From assembly GCF_024585165.1 (NCBI RefSeq), contig NZ_CP029008.1:4855501-4919500 (forward strand): a DNA stretch of 64,000 bases. The letters are read 5' to 3'. A program made the translations under genes and the position numbers. Below are positions 18,145 through 25,778 of this stretch, in pieces. The notes beneath the pieces are model-generated. The model was not told the DNA's origin and did not search any database. It saw nothing but the letters and a program-made list of their open reading frames with translations. The stretch comes from Bradyrhizobium sp. WBOS07. GTDB lineage: Bacteria; Pseudomonadota; Alphaproteobacteria; Rhizobiales; Xanthobacteraceae. The number at the start of each line of letters is the position of its first letter. Position 1 is the first letter of the stretch.

Positions 18145-18623
18145 TGCGGTTCTTCGACGACATCGAAATCGGCCAGCGCCGCGAGATCGGCAGCTATACC
18201 TTCACGGCCGAGGCCATCAAGACATTCGCCGCCAAGTTCGATCCGCAGCGTTTCCATCTCGACGAGGAGGAGGGCAAGAACTCGCTGTTCGGCGGGCTTG
18301 CCGCGTCGGGCTGGCATGTCGGCTCGGCCTGCATGAGCCTGCTCGTCGCCGACGGCCAGCGTCTGGCGCGCGAGGCCGCCTCGCGCGGCGAGGAGGTCGC
18401 GCTATGGGGCCCGTCGCCGGGCTTTCGCGACCTGCGCTGGATCAGACCGGTGCTCGCCGGCGACACCGTCGCGTATGTCAACGTCGTCACCGACAAGCGC
18501 AGCTCGGCCTCGCGCCCCGGCTGGGGCATCCTGACCGCTCGCACCACCGGCACCAACCAGCGCGGCGAAGACGTCTATTCCATCACCGCTTCAGCCTTTG
18601 TGCCCAAGCGGAAGGGCGGTTAG
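18144..18623 (+). CDS. MaoC-like dehydratase/hydratase (second of a pair)
   Basis: A 159-residue paralogue of the preceding protein with the same motif, FAAKFDPQRFHLDEEEGKNS, then GLAASGWHVGSACMSLL. The end, NQRGEDVYSITASAFV, fits the family. It is translationally coupled to the first MaoC gene. Tandem MaoC genes may act as paired half-subunits as in two-hot-dog hydratases; this is inference. Confidence 0.86.
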   Translation: MRFFDDIEIGQRREIGSYTFTAEAIKTFAAKFDPQRFHLDEEEGKNSLFGGLAASGWHVGSACMSLLVADGQRLAREAASRGEEVALWGPSPGFRDLRWIRPVLAGDTVAYVNVVTDKRSSASRPGWGILTARTTGTNQRGEDVYSITASAFVPKRKGG

Positions 18624-18819
18624 ATCTGTTCCAAGATGAACGGTCCAAATGATGCGCGAGTGTTGCCCGCGCGCTATGGACGCGATTCGGGGCGGCTGCC
18701 ATAAGCCTGCGCAACATGGTTACCGCGAAGGGTTTCTGCGGAACCTGTGAGTTGCTAACTAATTATGAACCTGTCGCTGTCTATTTGAAACGAATTGGCA
18801 GAGACAGGGGACGAGGACC

Positions 18820-18966
18820 ATGGCAGATCGCGGCGCACTCAAGTTCGTAGGATTTATCTTCGCGACCGCGACGCTCGCAGTGATGCTGGTCGCCGGCATG
18901 GTGGTGAAGGGCTATGCCGATGGCGCCTACACCCTGGAAGCCTCGGTCACCGAAGCGAGCCGGTAA
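18820..18966 (+). CDS. Small membrane protein (48 aa)
   Basis: A short gene reading MADRGALKFVGFIFATATL, then LAVMLVAGMVVKG and YADGAYTLEASVTEASR before TAA. One membrane helix spans about residues 8-30. An ACGAGGACC ribosome site precedes the ATG. Codon use (GC-rich third positions) looks like its neighbours, which supports it being real. It faces a similarly tiny gene at 19006-19143 across a hairpin. Function unknown. Confidence 0.7.
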   Translation: MADRGALKFVGFIFATATLAVMLVAGMVVKGYADGAYTLEASVTEASR

Positions 18967-18977
18967 CACTTCGTTCA

Positions 18978-19004
18978 TCTTTCGCGGCCGGCATCCGGCC
19001 GCGC
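18978..19004. terminator. Hairpin between two tiny convergent genes
   Basis: GCGGCCGG (about 18983-18990) pairs with CCGGCCGC (about 18994-19001). There is no clear T run, but its place between convergent ends suggests a bidirectional terminator. Confidence 0.5.
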
Positions 19005-19005
19005 C

Positions 19006-19143
19006 TTAGCGGCTATAGACGAACGCCAGGATGGCGATCGCAACCGCCAGCAGCCCGACAAAGCGCAGCATGATCGTGCCGAATTGATTCGGCGCGGGCC
19101 GCAACGGTATCGGGTCCGTGGTGTCGGGCCGAATGCTTTCCAT
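19006..19143 (-). CDS. Small membrane protein (45 aa)
   Basis: Reads MESIRPDTTDPIPLRPAPNQ, then FGTIMLRFVGLLAVAIAILAFV and a final YSR. It has a hydrophilic, proline-rich N-terminus and one C-terminal membrane helix. A weak ribosome site TTGGGGGAC is 10 bases upstream. The pattern is that of conserved tail-anchored mini-proteins in Bradyrhizobium; the function is unknown. Confidence 0.65.
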   Translation of the reverse strand: MESIRPDTTDPIPLRPAPNQFGTIMLRFVGLLAVAIAILAFVYSR

Positions 19144-19227
19144 CTGAAATGTCCCCCAAGGCCCGGCCGCAAGGCTGCCGACGCTGGCATTAGTCGTTGG
19201 GGATGAGCGTAGGGTTCAAGCCATACT

Positions 19228-19364
19228 CTCGTGTCCCGGACGCGCTACAGCGCTCTTGCGCTGCTGCGCAGAGCCGGGCGCCATCGCGAGGCCACTTCAA
19301 TTTGAGGCATAGGCCCCGGCTCTGCGGCGCGTCACTGCGTGCGGCACCGCGTCCGGGGCACGAA
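19228..19364. repeat. Long palindrome (CGTGTCCCGGACGCG type)
   Basis: TCGTGTCCCGGACGCGCTAC is mirrored by ACCGCGTCCGGGGCACGAAA, with inner AGAGCCGGG / CCCCGGCTCTGC arms. It occupies most of the gap between two minus-strand genes. Confidence 0.75.
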
Positions 19365-19433
19365 ACCTCCCGGAATCAAAACCGCCGCGCTCTCTTCCGA
19401 GAACGCGGCGGCCGGTGATGCGGGGCTTGGCGA

Positions 19434-19856
19434 TCAGCTGTTGCGCAGGCCGTCGGCGGCGCGCTTCCACTGCGCGACGTTGTCGGCGATCATGCGGGTC
19501 GACTTCATCGCGGCCTGGCTGAGCTGGGCATAGCCGGAAATCTCGCGCTGGACGCGCTGGCCTTCGGCATGGAGCAGGTCGCGCAGGCTCTCGAGCTCGG
19601 AAATCAGGTTCTCGATCTCGGCGAGCGAGGTGCCGGCGACGCGCTGGATCAGCGAGTTGACGTTGTTGACGGTGGCCTCCGCGCTCGGGTCGAGCGGCGG
19701 CGCGTCGGTGGTGGTCGCCGCCGGGCGGCGCAGATAGGCGATATCGTTGCGGACGAAGTCGCGGATGCCGGCCTCGACCTCGGTCACGGCGGCGAGGTTG
19801 GTGTCGACCGTCTCGGTCTCGGTGGTTTCGATCTTTTCCGGACGCATGGCGTTCAT
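19434..19856 (-). CDS. Hypothetical coiled-coil protein
   Basis: A 140-residue acidic protein starting MNAMRPEKIETTETETVD. The centre and C-terminus are helical with heptad-like spacing (LAEIENLISELESLRDLLHAE, QREISGYAQLSQAAMKSTRM, NVAQWKRAA). The C-terminal pattern recalls phasin-like granule proteins, but the match is weak and I do not assign it. The start at 19856 was chosen because the longer frame covers a GC-skewed region without coding character. Confidence 0.65.
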   Translation of the reverse strand: MNAMRPEKIETTETETVDTNLAAVTEVEAGIRDFVRNDIAYLRRPAATTTDAPPLDPSAEATVNNVNSLIQRVAGTSLAEIENLISELESLRDLLHAEGQRVQREISGYAQLSQAAMKSTRMIADNVAQWKRAADGLRNS

Positions 19857-20064
19857 CGTTGTTCCCCTGTTCGCGTTGAGCGCAGCGCGAGTGTCCCCCG
19901 CACGACGACGTCTGTGAGGCTTCCTTATCAGGGCGTCCGATTTTGACCGCAAATGGGCCGAGATGCGGCAAGGGCGGACCATTCGGGGGTTTTGCCGTGG
20001 CGTATGGTTAGGAGAGTGTGAACGCCGGTGCGGGGATGCGAAGCTCTAGCCGGGTCGGCGGTCT

Positions 20065-20194
20065 GCTCCCTCGCCCCGCTTGCGGTGGGAGGGGTGTCTC
20101 CGCAGGAACGGTGGCAAAGGAGTTCGCGGAGAGTCCCCCTCACCCGGACCTTGCTTGCGCAAATTCCGGCCTCTCCCCGCAGGTGGGGAGAGGC
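20065..20194. repeat. Palindromic repeat, family B relative (copy 6)
   Basis: CTCCCTCGCCCCGCTTGCGG near the left end and CTCTCCCCGCAGGTGGGGAG at the right end, with GGGTGTCTCCGC and GCGGAGAGTCCCCCTCACCCGG inside. It lies between two genes on the minus strand. Confidence 0.7.
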
Positions 20195-20199
20195 GAAAG

Positions 20200-21123
20200 T
20201 CACCAGCTCTTCTTGAAGCCGGCCGTCACGCTCTTGTTGACCGCGCCTTGCGAGGTCTCGCCGACCGAGCCGGAGACGGTGACGTTGTCGAACAGCTTCT
20301 GCTCGGCGCCGACCTTGCGCAGCCATTTGTCGTCGGTGGTCGACAGCGTCTGGCCGGCGGTGATGCTGGTGCCAGTGTCGCTGAGGGTGACCCTGGCGGA
20401 CTGGTCGGTTTCGTAATTGCGGATGATGTGGCCGCCGATGCCGGGCACGGCAGCGCTGCCCTGCTGGTTGACGCTGTAGCCATTCTGGAGCGTCAGCGAG
20501 GTGTCGCCCGACAGCGGCACCGCTTTGGTCAGCGAGGCCCCGATCCTGCTCTGCTCGGCGCCGGGATCGACGCGGGCTTCCACGGCGGTCTTGTCCCAGA
20601 TCGCGCCGGCGCCGGGCGCGGTTGCCGTCGCCCAGGCGCTGCCGGAGGATTGCGGCAGGTTGCCGCCGTTGCCGGCCTTTTGCGCCAGCAACTCGGACAT
20701 CGTCCGCGGCTCGCTCGCCACCGTCATGTCGGCGCCGATCCGCGTGTCCCAGAACGGGGACACGGACTGCTTCACCGTCACCGCCGAGGAGCCGTTCGCG
20801 TTGGCATTGGACGACCAGTCCAGCCCGTCCCTGGCGGCGGCCTGGGCGCGCTTCTTGGCGGCCATGGGATCGATGCCGGTGCCGGCGTCGACCGCGAGCT
20901 GGCTCCAGTCGAGCTTGTCGACGTCGATGTCCTTCATCACGTCGGGGTCGCTGACGTCGGGGGCCTCCGCCACGGCCTCCGGCTCGGCCTCGTCGTCAGC
21001 TGCGGCCGCTGGAGGGGAGAAGGGCGGGATGATCTGCGCCTGTAACGTCAGGACCGAGCCCAAAATGAATGCGGCCGCCAGCATCGGCAGCTTGGTCCAG
21101 CCAAACCCTGTCGAGAATTCCAT
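20200..21123 (-). CDS. Exported protein of unknown function with possible beta-barrel end
   Basis: A 307-residue protein starting MEFSTGFGWTKLPMLAAAF, with a hydrophobic signal at about residues 12-30 and then an acidic Ala/Pro/Glu linker. The C-terminal half is rich in alternating Thr/Ser/hydrophobic stretches (TSLTLQNGYSVNQQ, SARVTLSDTGTSITAGQTL, FDNVTVSGSVGETSQG) and ends FKKSW, an aromatic terminus as in outer-membrane beta-strands. I recognise no named family. An ATATATATAT tract about 40 bases upstream probably belongs to its promoter. Confidence 0.68.
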   Translation of the reverse strand: MEFSTGFGWTKLPMLAAAFILGSVLTLQAQIIPPFSPPAAAADDEAEPEAVAEAPDVSDPDVMKDIDVDKLDWSQLAVDAGTGIDPMAAKKRAQAAARDGLDWSSNANANGSSAVTVKQSVSPFWDTRIGADMTVASEPRTMSELLAQKAGNGGNLPQSSGSAWATATAPGAGAIWDKTAVEARVDPGAEQSRIGASLTKAVPLSGDTSLTLQNGYSVNQQGSAAVPGIGGHIIRNYETDQSARVTLSDTGTSITAGQTLSTTDDKWLRKVGAEQKLFDNVTVSGSVGETSQGAVNKSVTAGFKKSW

Positions 21124-21495
21124 CGTCCTGCCCGCGAGCCCCAACGCATGCTGCCCGACAATATATATATCGGCCGTCGGCAAAGACCATGCGCCATTCC
21201 GCGCGGAAAATGCTGATCCATCGTTGCGAAATTGTGGCGGTGAAATTCAAGCGGCGAACCAACGGGCCGCGCGGAAGGCGCGCGCCCGATGACGAGCTTC
21301 TGGCGCGACGGCATCCGGCGGGGCTGGAGGCCAGGACGTCGCGGCCGGCATCGTCATCGGTCCCGAACGGCGGGGCCCGTTGGTGTCCCCCCTGAAGCGC
21401 GATGATCGTCATCGCGCTTCAGGTTGTCGTCTGCGCATGATGAAGAACCGCTGCGCACTTTGCGCTAACGCGGCCCTTCGGGACCGGATCATGCG
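21124..21495. other. Intergenic region with inverted repeats
   Basis: About 370 bases. Next to 21123 is an AT tract (GACAATATATATATCGG, about 21158-21174), a likely -10 region for the minus-strand gene. A distant inverted pair ACCAACGGGCC (21257) / GGCCCGTTGGT (21374) brackets the middle, and a perfect hairpin is at 21391-21423. No supportable gene. Confidence 0.6.
21391..21423. terminator. Perfect 15-bp hairpin
   Basis: CCTGAAGCGCGATGA pairs exactly with TCATCGCGCTTCAGG over a 3-base loop. It is 70 bases beyond the stop of the minus-strand NTF2-like gene, so it probably ends that transcript, though no T run follows. Confidence 0.6.
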
Positions 21496-21936
21496 TCAGC
21501 CGACGCGGGTCATCTTCGGCAGATGAATGGCGCGGCCGAGGGCCTGCTCGACCAGGTCGAACGTGTCGATCAGGACGCGCATGCTGACGAGCTTGCCTGC
21601 CCTGAACTGGGCGAACTGCGCGACCCGCAGGCTGATCGGCTTGTTGGAATCCAGGGCCGTGAGCGAATAGCGCACCATCGAGGCGGCGGAATCGACGCCG
21701 AGCATGATGCTCTCGCGGTCGAAGCGGTGCACTTGGAAATTGTCGGCGAGCTGGTGGATGACCTCGAGCACGGCCGCCTTGCCCCGGCGTGCGCCGAGGA
21801 ACGGAAACATGTCGATCGGGCCGTAGAGCGCCCACTCGACGTCCTCGTCGATCAGGGCCTCGATATCCTCGAAATGCCGGTCGTTGATCGCGCGGTGCAA
21901 CGCGCGCGAGAAACGCCAGAGGCTGTGCTCTGTCAT
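21496..21936 (-). CDS. NTF2-like/SnoaL-like protein (first of two)
   Basis: A 146-residue NTF2-fold protein: MTEHSLWRFSRALHRAIND, then LIDEDVEWALYGPIDMFPF, GKAAVLEVIHQLADN and LRVAQFAQFRAGKLVSMRV. The pattern (helix, DEDVEW, cone-shaped sheet ending in FRxGKLV) is that of SnoaL-like polyketide cyclase/ketosteroid isomerase relatives. Activity is unknown. The start at 21936 was chosen by family fit. A second NTF2-like gene lies upstream on the same strand. Confidence 0.8.
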   Translation of the reverse strand: MTEHSLWRFSRALHRAINDRHFEDIEALIDEDVEWALYGPIDMFPFLGARRGKAAVLEVIHQLADNFQVHRFDRESIMLGVDSAASMVRYSLTALDSNKPISLRVAQFAQFRAGKLVSMRVLIDTFDLVEQALGRAIHLPKMTRVG

Positions 21937-22154
21937 TTTGGGCAGTCCTGAAGCTGGCTTGCGAAAGGAAACGAAAAACATCCCCACGCGCAGCCAGGCG
22001 CCGGGGATCAACTCATTTGTATACGAACAATGTAGCGGGCTTCGGCCAAAACGCAATTCACGTTTTTGCAATGCACCATTGAACGGATTTTGTGAAATTT
22101 ACAATAGAACCCCGTAATCTTCCGGGTTCGGTTCCGGGTTCCAGGCCAGGGGGA

Positions 22155-22601
22155 TCAATCCGCCTGCACGCCCGTGATCAGCGGTCCGATCTCGCGCTCC
22201 AGCACCTGCTGCACCAGATCGTAGGAATCGATGATCTCCCGGATCTCGGCCACCAGCCCGCCGCGGAAGGTATAGAACACCGCCATGTCGAACTGCACGA
22301 TGCGGTCGTTGCTGCGCTTCCTGAAATAGGTCTGCATGTAGGTCGCGACCGTCTCGCCTTCGGCGACGATGTGCGGCGCCTTGTAGCGGATTTCGGAATA
22401 GCGCGACCAGATCGTCTCCCACAGCTCGCGCAATTCGCCCTTGCCGCGGCGCGGCACCATGTGCGGCAGCACGTCGATCGGCGCGTGGGTGAGGAAGTCG
22501 ACGTCGTCGGTGCAGCATGCCAGCGCCGTCTCGATGTCCCCGCGGGCGAAGGCGTCGAGCAGATGCACGACCCGCTGGCGATTGAGCTTCTCGATCGACA
22601 T
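22155..22601 (-). CDS. NTF2-like/SnoaL-like protein (second of two)
   Basis: A 148-residue relative of the downstream gene: MSIEKLNRQRVVHLLDAFA, then ACCTDDVDFLTHAPIDVLPH, GKGELRELWETIWSRY and FYTFRGGLVAEIREIIDSYD. AAAGGA lies 8 bases before the ATG at 22601; an in-frame ATG 9 bases earlier is possible. The two genes are about 220 bases apart, so a shared transcript is possible but not sure. Confidence 0.8.
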   Translation of the reverse strand: MSIEKLNRQRVVHLLDAFARGDIETALACCTDDVDFLTHAPIDVLPHMVPRRGKGELRELWETIWSRYSEIRYKAPHIVAEGETVATYMQTYFRKRSNDRIVQFDMAVFYTFRGGLVAEIREIIDSYDLVQQVLEREIGPLITGVQAD

Positions 22602-22978
22602 TCCGCCCATCCTTTTTCTTGGCCGCCTTGCAACGCTAGCGCGTGGTCCCGCGCACCGGCAATCCGCGAAATCACAGGGATGTTCCAGACCTTATGACGC
22701 GCCGGCGCAATGCCAGGTTCATGGCGTGCAATTGAAAGTTGCGTGACGGGCCGGCTGCACGAATTCGTGCCGGATCAGCTGCGCGGTTCGCCACGGCCCA
22801 GTGCGCAATGCGCAACTCGGCTCCGCGCAGCCGCCCGGAACCGCAAGTTGTCGTCTGTCATTCCGGAGCGGCGCCCGGAATCCATCGCGCGACAGGCGGC
22901 TATGGGGCGTGACCCGCCTCACATCACCCCAAGGCCGGCAGGGGTAGCGTCATCCGCATGTCACCAGGGAGACGTGCC
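22602..22978. other. Intergenic region with a half palindrome
   Basis: About 375 bases between divergent genes. A half copy of the ATTCCGG repeat (TGTCATTCCGGAGCGGCGCCCGGAATCCAT) is at 22857-22886. No convincing gene; short ORFs here have no ribosome sites. Confidence 0.5.
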
Positions 22979-23365
22979 ATGGCTACCATCGCCAGAGTCC
23001 GAAAGTCCCGCCTGCACAACGCGCTCGAAGGCCTCGCGCTGACCGCGATCCTGCAGAGTTTTCCGACTTTCGCCCTGGCCGCCTTCCTGCTCAAGCTCTG
23101 CGGCGACCGCGACCTCGCCGGCGACCCCGGCGTCGCCATCTTCGTCGCCATCGCCTCGCTGGCCCACGCGCTACTGGCCGTGACGTTTGGCCCGAGCCTC
23201 CCGCACCTGTTCAAGACCGTCTACGAGCCGAAATTCTTCGAGGCCCACCTGTCGCTGTCCGACAAGATCACGGCATGGCGCACCCAGCCGGTCGCCTCGC
23301 TGCAACTCGTCACCATCGTGCTGCTGCTGTCGGTGATGGCGGTGGTGACGGCGAGCTTGGGGTGA
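22979..23365 (+). CDS. Putative membrane protein
   Basis: A 128-residue protein starting MATIARVRKSRLHNALEGL with three hydrophobic stretches: residues about 17-40, 50-72 and 104-126. GGGAGA lies upstream of the ATG. The family is unknown to me. It sits just left of a dispersed repeat and the lower-GC restriction-like locus. Confidence 0.68.
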   Translation: MATIARVRKSRLHNALEGLALTAILQSFPTFALAAFLLKLCGDRDLAGDPGVAIFVAIASLAHALLAVTFGPSLPHLFKTVYEPKFFEAHLSLSDKITAWRTQPVASLQLVTIVLLLSVMAVVTASLG

Positions 23366-23390
23366 GGGTGCGTTTGCTGTCTCGATCTCG

Positions 23391-23469
23391 TCATTGCGAG
23401 CGCAGTGAAAACAATCCTGAATCCTGCCGCGGAGACATTCCTGGATCGCTTCGCTGCGCTCGCAATGAC
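23391..23469. repeat. Palindromic repeat, family C (TCATTGCGAGCG)
   Basis: TCATTGCGAGCGCAGTGAAA is mirrored by GATCGCTTCGCTGCGCTCGC followed by AATGACA. A second copy is at 33005-33091; a decayed half is near 46037-46070. Confidence 0.8.
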
Positions 23470-23520
23470 AAATGTGTCGTGAGGACATCGCTCGATCCCT
23501 TGCAATCTTTCATAACAGGC

Positions 23521-24020
23521 GCACCTCCGCGTTCCCGCGGCGCGTTTCGCCCGAGCTTTGCCTTGGTCGCGCGCCCTATTGGAAGAGAGGGCGCAGGGAA
23601 GGCCGGGAGCCGATTGGCTCCCGTGGCCGCCTGTGCAGATGGTAGTCTGCGTGTGCAAGCACAGGCGGAAAGACCACAGGGCAACCGGAACATCCCGGCC
23701 TTCCCTGCGCGATGGTTGGAACGGCTTATGTCGCGCTCTCCCCGGGGAGCGTTGCACTATTGCCCCCGTCACCTCGCGATCACCCGACACGCCGGCCCGG
23801 TTGGGCCGCTCGTGTCACCGCAAGGCTTGGCGCCAGAACCCCGGGCGCCAGGACCACACGATTTTGCCGTACACGCATCCCACCTGTCGAAAGCGCGCCG
23901 TCCTGCTCACGGTTGCCCGCCCTGCAAAACCTCTCGCGCCAATGGGACCCGTGTCCACCGCCGTCCGGCCCCATGTCGTGACGATCGCGATACGCCCTCT
24001 CCGTGGGCCGGAGTGAGCGA
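23521..24020. repeat. Dispersed roughly 500-bp element
   Basis: A block starting GGCGCACCTCCGCGTTCCCG and ending near CGATACGCCCTCTCCGTGGG. It contains the inverted pair GAGGGCGCAGGGAAGGCCGGG / CCCGGCCTTCCCTGCGC (the right half of the second arm is at about 23695-23711) and GCGCTCTCCCCGGGGAGCG. From general familiarity this resembles a multi-copy non-coding element of Bradyrhizobium genomes in which spurious ORFs are often called; only one copy lies here so repetition cannot be proved from the window. No real coding gene is seen. Confidence 0.55.
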
Positions 24021-24152
24021 GACATACGATAATTCCGAATTTCGGTAAAGTGGAATATTTTTGCGTGGAAGTGTGACGCGTCGGGCAAAACAGCAAACGG
24101 TGCATGGAGCGGTGCCAGCCGCGCCGTCATGCCGGTGCCGTTGGGGAACGGC

Positions 24153-24941
24153 TCAGGAATCTCCGCCCTCGTCGATCAGTTGCCGGACTTCGTTCTGATT
24201 TTCTCCAAAGGTGACGATGGACGCAGGGAGACCGACGAGAACCAGAGGACACGGGTTTCCGACGCCACGCTGCACGCGATCTTGCAGCTTGCTCCAATGG
24301 GTCGTTGCCATGCCGAATTTGTCCGACACGAATTGATCCGTCCATGCATCCCGGAAAGGGATCGGATTTTGGTTCCGAGTTACGCGTTTCATGACCTCTC
24401 TGATTTGACGAGCAGTCGGATTGAGTCCAATGCGTTTCATGTCGTCGTGCGAATTTACGTCGTTATCGTCCGCGAAGCGCCGGACAAGATCGCGCATCGA
24501 CTCTTGGAGCGTCGCGCCTCGCGTCACGATGATTCCCAGTGAAATGCCTCCATCGGCGTGGAGACGCTTGAAGTTTTCGAGGTCGCGATCGAAGAAGGGA
24601 TCCTTGTTGTTCCATTCGATTTCGAGCGCAATCGTTCCCGCGGCGAAGGTACGCACGTGATCGATCTCGTGCGACTGCGCCTCACGCTCGACGCCGTCAA
24701 TGATGCGCTGAACCACAAAATTGTGCTTGCGCCAATCATGGGCCGCCAGCGCGCGTCGCAGGCGTTGTGTGCCCTTTGTCTCGCCGCCGCCCGAGCCAAT
24801 AATTTCCTCGATCGGGATGGTCGAAGCTTCCAGCACTTCTTCGAGTTGCTCTGCCACTTCCGGAAAGTCGACGCTGAGGATGGCTTCCGCGTGCGATCGG
24901 AATTCCACTTCGAAGCCGCGCCGTCTTAGGCGGTCAAACAT
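24153..24941 (-). CDS. BglII/BstYI-type restriction endonuclease
   Basis: A 262-residue protein that matches the BglII/BstYI endonuclease family. The catalytic region is Asp94 (HEIDHVRTF), then GTIALEIEWNNKDPFFDRDL with Glu107 and Glu109 in an E-x-E core, followed by GGISLGIIVTRG; the spacing and the WNNKDPFFDRDL block are family marks. BstYI cuts RGATCY and BglII cuts AGATCT, so a GATC-containing target is likely, though not proven. GC content is clearly lower than neighbouring genes, suggesting transfer. It is divergent from an MT-A70 methyltransferase, 134 bases apart, the expected layout for a restriction-modification pair. Confidence 0.85.
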   Translation of the reverse strand: MFDRLRRRGFEVEFRSHAEAILSVDFPEVAEQLEEVLEASTIPIEEIIGSGGGETKGTQRLRRALAAHDWRKHNFVVQRIIDGVEREAQSHEIDHVRTFAAGTIALEIEWNNKDPFFDRDLENFKRLHADGGISLGIIVTRGATLQESMRDLVRRFADDNDVNSHDDMKRIGLNPTARQIREVMKRVTRNQNPIPFRDAWTDQFVSDKFGMATTHWSKLQDRVQRGVGNPCPLVLVGLPASIVTFGENQNEVRQLIDEGGDS

Positions 24942-25075
24942 GTTCTGCTGCGGTCCCTATCTGAGCGTTCGAATAATTATCCACTACCCATCTTGAGAAC
25001 GTAACATGAACATGCTATTATGCAGTTTGCGTAACCCTTATACCGCTAAGCATAGCTAACGTCTTGGAGTCGCCG
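24942..25075. promoter_or_regulatory. Shared divergent promoter of the restriction-modification pair
   Basis: An AT-rich 134-base gap between the divergent nuclease and methyltransferase genes, containing AACATGAACATGCTATTATG, TAACCCTTATACC and GCTAAGCATAGCTAAC. The last is a near-dyad (TTAGCATAG-type) close to the methyltransferase start. Both promoters must lie here; coordination of the two genes is likely. No separate controller gene is seen. Confidence 0.5.
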
Positions 25076-25711
25076 ATGCTTTCCGCCGGACAGGATTTGC
25101 TGCGCTTTGCGGACGGTCGGCGCTTCTCGACGATCCTGGCAGACCCTCCGTGGCAGTTCACCAACAAAACCGGCAAAGTCGCTCCAGAGCACAAGCGGCT
25201 ATCGCGCTACGGGACGATGAAACTGGACGAGATAAGCGCCCTTCCGGTCGCGGATATCGCGGCCGCAACCTCACATCTGTATCTTTGGTGTCCCAACGCG
25301 CTGCTCCCCGAAGGGTTGGCGGTGATGAAGGCTTGGGGATTTAATTACAAGTCCAATATCGTCTGGCACAAAATCCGAAAGGATGGTGGTTCGGACGGAC
25401 GAGGAGTGGGCTTCTATTTTCGGAACGTAACCGAACTGATTCTGTTCGGTGTCCGAGGAAAAAACGCTCGGACCCTCGCGCCGGGACGTCGACAAGTGAA
25501 CTTGTTAGGTACCCGCAAGCGAGAGCATTCGCGTAAGCCCGATGAGCAGTATGACATCATCGAAGCATGTTCGCCTGGACCATTCGTGGAACTGTTTGGT
25601 CGAGGGTCAAGAAAAGGATGGTCTACCTGGGGCGACCAAGCGGATGATTACAAGCCGACGTGGAAGACGTATGCAAATCATTCGCAGTCGAGATTGGTGG
25701 CGGCAGAGTGA
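25076..25711 (+). CDS. MT-A70 family adenine-N6 methyltransferase
   Basis: A 211-residue MT-A70 (METTL3-like) protein. The catalytic DPPW motif is at residues 23-26 (TILADPPWQF), with HLYLWCPNALLPEGL and FNYKSNIVWHKIRK next, and the late SAM-binding part GPFVELFGRGSRKGWSTWGD. Bacterial MT-A70 proteins are related to MunI-type DNA methyltransferases and methylate adenine N6. The ATG at 25076 has GGAG six bases upstream; a TTG four codons earlier is the alternative. Position opposite a BglII/BstYI-like nuclease makes it the likely protective methyltransferase. Confidence 0.88.
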   Translation: MLSAGQDLLRFADGRRFSTILADPPWQFTNKTGKVAPEHKRLSRYGTMKLDEISALPVADIAAATSHLYLWCPNALLPEGLAVMKAWGFNYKSNIVWHKIRKDGGSDGRGVGFYFRNVTELILFGVRGKNARTLAPGRRQVNLLGTRKREHSRKPDEQYDIIEACSPGPFVELFGRGSRKGWSTWGDQADDYKPTWKTYANHSQSRLVAAE

Positions 25712-25778
25712 CCTATGCTCTCCAAATTCTGATTTCATAATTTGCAAGGATCAGCAAAGAATTCCTAGCCGACAGCAT

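Noticed and set aside
23275..24048. Open frames of 100-257 codons in the dispersed element
   Set aside because: They start in a neighbouring gene or a palindrome, are Arg/Pro/Ser-rich, and match the sort of spurious ORFs expected in this non-coding repeat.
25076..25711. MT-A70 protein as an RNA methyltransferase
   Set aside because: Possible by family, but its divergent placement opposite a restriction nuclease makes DNA modification more likely.
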